Assembly: GCA_002067265.1 (NCBI GenBank)
Contig: MVQW01000179.1
Location: 1-7,848, forward strand
Reading direction: 5' to 3'
Source: Methanomethylovorans sp. PtaU1.Bin073
GTDB lineage: Archaea; Halobacteriota; Methanosarcinia; Methanosarcinales; Methanosarcinaceae
DNA: 7,848 nt
In this document: one piece after another, positions 4,997-7,848 of the stretch
Numbering within the stretch: position 1 is the stretch's first letter
How the letters are laid out: every line of letters begins with the position of its first letter
Position numbers and translations under genes: made by a program
Notes under the pieces: generated by a model
Databases searched by the model: none
Seen by the model: only the letters and a program-made list of their open reading frames with translations
What the model was told of the DNA's origin: nothing

Positions 4997-5404
4997 TCAG
5001 GGGATCAGAATATCACTTATTGCATGGATGACACCATTACTGCATTCGATATCTGGCTCTATTATGCTGGCAGTATCGACCAAAATACCACCATTGTGTT
5101 TTATTTTCAGGTCTTTACCGCTTATGGTCTTCAGAGAATCAATTTTAAGGAGATCCTGCAGCATGTATTTGCCTTCAACTATATGATAATTTATGATTCC
5201 CATTAAGTAAGGAGTATCAGCAAAGGCCTCTTCTATGATCTCTTCAGGGATAACATCAAAAGCTGATTCCACCGGCGCAAAAATAGTGAAAGGACCAGTA
5301 TTGCTATATTTATCAGTTAATCCCAATATCTTTGCAGCTTTGAGAAGAGTCTGGAAAGATCTTTTTGCTTCTGCTGTCACTATTAGATTCTGTAGCTGTG
5401 CCAT
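4997..5404 (-). CDS. Stand-alone cytosolic fasciclin (FAS1) domain protein (135 aa)
   Basis: The whole 135-aa protein is one FAS1 domain. The H1 motif GPFTIFAPVESAFDVIP spans residues 37-53, the conserved Tyr-His pair is at 73-74 (NYHIVEGKY), and the H2 motif NGVIHAISDILIP closes the protein (123-135). FAS1 domains usually mediate adhesion outside the cell. Here there is no signal peptide, anchor or lipobox: the reading frame upstream of the ATG (5402-5404) stays open to a stop at 5456-5458 but offers no ATG, GTG or TTG. The protein is therefore predicted cytoplasmic unless exported by another route. No good Shine-Dalgarno is seen. ACTTTATGT at about 5438-5446 (minus strand) could be a TATA box giving a very short leader. 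It is divergent from the ABC exporter genes. Its function in the cell is unknown. Confidence 0.9.
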   Translation of the reverse strand: MAQLQNLIVTAEAKRSFQTLLKAAKILGLTDKYSNTGPFTIFAPVESAFDVIPEEIIEEAFADTPYLMGIINYHIVEGKYMLQDLLKIDSLKTISGKDLKIKHNGGILVDTASIIEPDIECSNGVIHAISDILIP

Positions 5405-5490
5405 TGATAGCCCTGTAAGTAAGGAGGAAAGCTTCTGACATAAAGTTTTCGTAGTTCAGTATCCCATCGAAAAGCATAAGAAGGCATCTC

Positions 5491-5510
5491 CCACCTTAAT
5501 AATAAGGTGG
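5491..5510 (+). promoter_or_regulatory. Hairpin covering the start region of the ABC ATPase gene
   Basis: CCACCTTA (5491-5498) and TAAGGTGG (5503-5510) form a perfect 8-bp stem with an ATAA loop. The 3' arm contains the AGGTGG Shine-Dalgarno-like word and the GTG at 5507. If transcribed, the stem would hide the ribosome binding site. If not transcribed, it is an inverted repeat at the promoter where a regulator could bind. The core TTAATAATAA could also act as a TATA element. Confidence 0.5.
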
Positions 5511-6424
5511 TGAATATAAATTCGATAATCAAAGCAGAGGGACTTGTGAAAAGATACGGTGAACTCACAGCTGTTGATGGCGTAACTTTTCAAGTGGAAG
5601 AAGGAGAAATGTTCGGTTTCCTTGGCCCAAACGGTGCAGGAAAAACAACCACCATGAAAATGATCCAGTGCGTTTCACCCAAGACGTCAGGTAAGCTTGA
5701 AGTCTTTGAGATGGATGCCTCTGATCATCAACGTGAAATTAAAAAGTTAATGGGCGTGGTACCACAGGAGAATAATCTCGATCCCGATTTCACTGTGTAT
5801 GAAAACCTTCGGAATTATTCGAGATATTATGATATTCCGAGAGATGATGCAGAAAAACGCATCGAAGAACTACTGGATTTTGTTCAGCTTCTCGAAAAAA
5901 AGAACGTTATGACTGAATCACTCTCAGGTGGGATGAAACGTCGATTGGTACTTGCCAGATCATTGTTGAACAATCCTAGACTGATAATACTCGATGAACC
6001 TACGGTTGGCCTTGATCCCCAGGCCAGGCACCTAATATGGGATAAACTGCGGTCTCTCAAAAAAAGAGGAGTCACTATTGTGCTCACGACCCATTACCTG
6101 GATGAAGCCGAGAAATTATGTGACAGGCTTGTGGTTATGGACTATGGAAAAATACTTGTGGAAGGAGAGCCCGGACAGATCATAAAAGACAATATTGGAA
6201 CCGGAGTAGTGGAAGTAGATAATTATCCTGAGATTGTGGAATGCTTGCAAAAGAACGAAGCGAGCTATGAAGTGATGGGAGACATCATAGTGATATATAC
6301 TAATGACCCAATGCATATTACGGACCAGCTCAGCCTGGAATGTGCCCTAGATAAAATCACCACACGAAAAGCTACCCTTGAAGATGTATTTCTTAAAATC
6401 ACTGGGAGAAAACTAAGGGAGTGA
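5507..6424 (+). CDS. ABC-2 type exporter, ATP-binding subunit (about 305 aa)
   Basis: This is the nucleotide-binding subunit of a DrrA/NodI-like ABC exporter. It hydrolyses ATP at the inner face of the membrane to drive the permease encoded next. All catalytic motifs are intact: Walker A GPNGAGKTT (residues 40-48), Q-loop Gln87, signature LSGGM (139-143), Walker B LIILDEP (159-165) with catalytic Glu164, D-loop GLDP and H-loop His196. The last ~80 residues form the C-terminal extension typical of this subfamily, ending in the TLEDVFLKITGR motif. The start is uncertain. GTG at 5507 or 5510 gives MVNINSII, but AGGTGG (5505-5510) sits just before an in-frame ATA at 5516 that would give a typical-length N-terminus. 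The permease gene follows after 4 bp, so the two form an operon. The substrate cannot be told from sequence; drugs, lipids or polysaccharides are exported by relatives. Confidence 0.93.
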   Translation: MVNINSIIKAEGLVKRYGELTAVDGVTFQVEEGEMFGFLGPNGAGKTTTMKMIQCVSPKTSGKLEVFEMDASDHQREIKKLMGVVPQENNLDPDFTVYENLRNYSRYYDIPRDDAEKRIEELLDFVQLLEKKNVMTESLSGGMKRRLVLARSLLNNPRLIILDEPTVGLDPQARHLIWDKLRSLKKRGVTIVLTTHYLDEAEKLCDRLVVMDYGKILVEGEPGQIIKDNIGTGVVEVDNYPEIVECLQKNEASYEVMGDIIVIYTNDPMHITDQLSLECALDKITTRKATLEDVFLKITGRKLRE

Positions 6425-6428
6425 AAAT

Positions 6429-7220
6429 TTGTCCTATTTGCAATATTTCCAAATCCCTGAACTTGACAGAAGACTCCTAAAGGTCTGGTTGAGAAATAAA
6501 GATGTTTTCATGAAGAACTTTAAACTTAATTTTCTGCCACCTTTCCTGGAACCTATATTGTACTTGCTGGCAATGGGATTTGGACTTGGTACCTTTGTGG
6601 ACGAAATTGGCGGCGTTTCCTATGCACAATTTATAGCTCCTGCATTGATAGCAGTGTCTGTAATGTACGCTTCTTTCTTCGAATGTACCTATGGTTCGTA
6701 TGTAAGAATGTATTACCAAAAAACATTTGATGCGATTATAGCCACTCCGCTGATCATAGAGGATGTGATCGCAGGTGAACTATTATGGGGAGCCACACGC
6801 AGCACTATAAATGCTTTAGTGATGGTACCTGTGATTGCAACCTTTGGACTGATAGATCTTAAGTATTCGCTTTTAATAATTCCCTTTGCATTCCTGGGGG
6901 GGTTGCTCTTCGCCTGCATAGGTATGTGTTTTACGGCAATCACTCCAAACATCATGGCACTTAACTATCCCGCTCTGTTATTCATTACCCCTATGTTCCT
7001 GTTCAGCGGAACATTCTTCCCATTGGATGTGCTGCCAGAACCCATACAGTACTTTGCTCTGGCATTTCTGCCTCTCACTCATATAGTACGGGTGATAAGG
7101 ACACTTGCTTACGGATATTTAGAGTTTGGCCTGCTTTTGGACCTAGCTTGGATCTTAATGGTATCTGTGCTATTTTTTGTACTATCCATGAATCTCATGA
7201 AGAAAAAACTTATAGTCTAG
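6429..7220 (+). CDS. ABC-2 type exporter, NodJ/DrrB-like permease (263 aa)
   Basis: This is the membrane subunit of the exporter. After an amphipathic, basic N-terminus (residues 1-33) there are about six hydrophobic segments: near 36-57, 66-88, 124-145, 147-170, 181-200 and 237-257. The segment TPMFLFSGTFFPLDVLP (187-203) is the hallmark of the NodJ/DrrB branch of ABC-2 permeases, lying before the last helices. The start is TTG at 6429-6431, four bases after the ATPase stop. GGAGTGA (6418-6424), overlapping that stop, is a good Shine-Dalgarno at the right distance, and no ATG lies nearby in frame. Two copies of the ATPase and two of this permease, or a dimer of each, would form the transporter. 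The neighbouring lipoprotein may or may not be part of it. The direction is taken as export because this family lacks solute-binding proteins. Confidence 0.93.
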   Translation: MSYLQYFQIPELDRRLLKVWLRNKDVFMKNFKLNFLPPFLEPILYLLAMGFGLGTFVDEIGGVSYAQFIAPALIAVSVMYASFFECTYGSYVRMYYQKTFDAIIATPLIIEDVIAGELLWGATRSTINALVMVPVIATFGLIDLKYSLLIIPFAFLGGLLFACIGMCFTAITPNIMALNYPALLFITPMFLFSGTFFPLDVLPEPIQYFALAFLPLTHIVRVIRTLAYGYLEFGLLLDLAWILMVSVLFFVLSMNLMKKKLIV

Positions 7221-7233
7221 GATACTTGAAAGC

Positions 7234-7250
7234 GATATATTAAATTAATA
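7234..7250 (+). promoter_or_regulatory. Possible TATA box of the lipoprotein gene
   Basis: GATATATTAAATTAATA (7234-7250) is the strongest TATA-like stretch before the lipoprotein gene and includes part of a perfect inverted repeat, ATATTA (7237-7242) with TAATAT (7249-7254). Initiation 22-27 bp downstream would fall within a few bases of the ATG at 7270, so the transcript is predicted leaderless or nearly so. No Shine-Dalgarno is present, in agreement. Confidence 0.4.
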
Positions 7251-7269
7251 ATATGATATTTGATATACG

Positions 7270-7848
7270 ATGAATAGACAAATCTTGCTGGTTGCCTGCT
7301 TCCTGGCAGTAATTTCCCTCTCAGGGTGCACAGATGTAGCAAAAACCCCTATAGAGCCTAATTCTTCGGTGTATGAATATGATGTATTTCTTAATGGAAG
7401 TGAGCTTAACGGCGGTTTTGCAAGGACCAGTACTTTTTATCTGTCTACAAATTCAAGTGTAAAAGTTGTGAACATAATTGATAATGAATCACTAATAGAT
7501 ATCATGCCTTTAGAAGATCTCACAAAAACAGATGCTGAGACATTATCAAACATAGTGATCATAGGTGACTATGCCAATAATACCAGTTCCTCTATCGATC
7601 TTTTCGAGAATTATTCAACACAACAAAATGTATCGGGTCTTAACTACACTATCTCCGAAAAAGTACTGAAGGGACAAAAGCACATTTACCTTAATTTCAC
7701 TGAACCTATCAGAGGATATGTAGCATATACAATGACCTCATCCACGGGTCAGGAATTCCTCCACATCGCGCAGACACCATCGGTAGTCCGTGTAGTTCTC
7801 CCTGAGGGTTACACCACAGGCAATTTGCTGATCGGCAGAGCAAGACCT
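7270..7848 (+). CDS. Secreted lipoprotein of unknown function, C-terminus outside window (at least 193 aa)
   Basis: The frame stays open from ATG 7270 to the right edge (193 codons). The N-terminus MNRQILLVACFLAVISLSGC is a lipoprotein signal peptide with lipobox LSGC, and Cys20 would be lipid-modified and anchor the protein to the outer face of the membrane. The mature part is beta-rich and has nine Asn-X-Ser/Thr sequons, which fits a glycosylated surface domain. The segment from about residue 120 (GLNYTISEKVLKGQKHIYLNF) on resembles immunoglobulin-like or DUF5803-type archaeal lipoproteins, but I cannot confirm a family by eye. It lies 49 bp after the ABC permease on the same strand with its own TATA-like sequence, so it is probably transcribed separately. 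A role with the exporter is possible but unproven. Confidence 0.85.
   Translation, partial: MNRQILLVACFLAVISLSGCTDVAKTPIEPNSSVYEYDVFLNGSELNGGFARTSTFYLSTNSSVKVVNIIDNESLIDIMPLEDLTKTDAETLSNIVIIGDYANNTSSSIDLFENYSTQQNVSGLNYTISEKVLKGQKHIYLNFTEPIRGYVAYTMTSSTGQEFLHIAQTPSVVRVVLPEGYTTGNLLIGRARP

Noticed and set aside
4959..5186. 75-aa plus-strand open frame opposite the FAS1 gene
   Set aside because: It is antisense to a convincing FAS1 domain protein, and its translation has no recognisable features.
1..7848. CRISPR array, insertion sequence or other mobile element
   Set aside because: No regularly spaced repeats of 20-40 bp, no transposase or integrase frame and no terminal inverted repeats with target duplication were seen.
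7270..7848. Lipoprotein as a solute-binding protein of the ABC transporter
   Set aside because: The ATPase and permease are exporter types that do not use binding proteins, and the lipoprotein shows no binding-protein fold features.

Overview
The window is archaeal and most probably comes from a mesophilic methanogen of the Methanosarcinales (Methanosarcinaceae-like). The evidence is: type IV pilin-like proteins with class III (EppA/PibD-type) signal sequences, a CTP-dependent-type riboflavin kinase with an N-terminal winged helix (an archaea-only architecture), TATA-like elements placed about 25 bp before starts, Shine-Dalgarno sequences of the GGAGGTGA type, a tRNA without an encoded CCA, and U-tract terminators. 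The species cannot be fixed from sequence alone.

Left part, minus strand (2547 down to 1): one tightly packed operon of five small membrane-anchored, exported pilin-like proteins (319, 170, 152, 146 and at least 69 aa). Each has a short charged N-terminus followed by one hydrophobic helix. Successive genes overlap by 1, 13, 4 and 17 bp, and most have strong Shine-Dalgarno sequences inside the preceding gene. The first gene has a TATA box about 25 bp before its ATG and no Shine-Dalgarno, which predicts a leaderless mRNA. No assembly ATPase or membrane platform gene is in view; these may lie beyond the left edge or elsewhere.

Middle, plus strand: a cytoplasmic cyclophilin (2718-3149) with its own hairpin/U-tract terminator, then a two-gene flavin operon: ribK (3313-3990), a likely bifunctional regulator/riboflavin kinase, and ribB (3992-4753), 3,4-dihydroxy-2-butanone 4-phosphate synthase. 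The leader before ribK carries two near-identical 13-bp quasi-palindromes 18 bp apart, a good candidate for an autoregulatory operator. A tRNA-Pro(GGG) gene starts 18 bp after ribB, and a perfect hairpin bridges the two.

Right part: a stand-alone cytosolic FAS1 (fasciclin) domain protein on the minus strand (4997-5404) is divergent from an ABC-2 exporter pair on the plus strand: ATPase (about 5507-6424) and NodJ/DrrB-like permease (6429-7220, TTG start). The ATPase start is unusual: its GTG codons lie in the 3' arm of a perfect 8-bp hairpin, and a Shine-Dalgarno-like AGGTGG points at an in-frame AUA instead. A lipoprotein gene of unknown function (7270 onward) runs off the right edge.

Most genes belong to known families. 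The best candidates for something little described are the five-member pilin-like operon, the tandem repeat operator of ribK, and the structured start of the ABC ATPase. No mobile elements, CRISPR arrays or pseudogenes were seen, and no gene-free stretch exceeds 300 bases.
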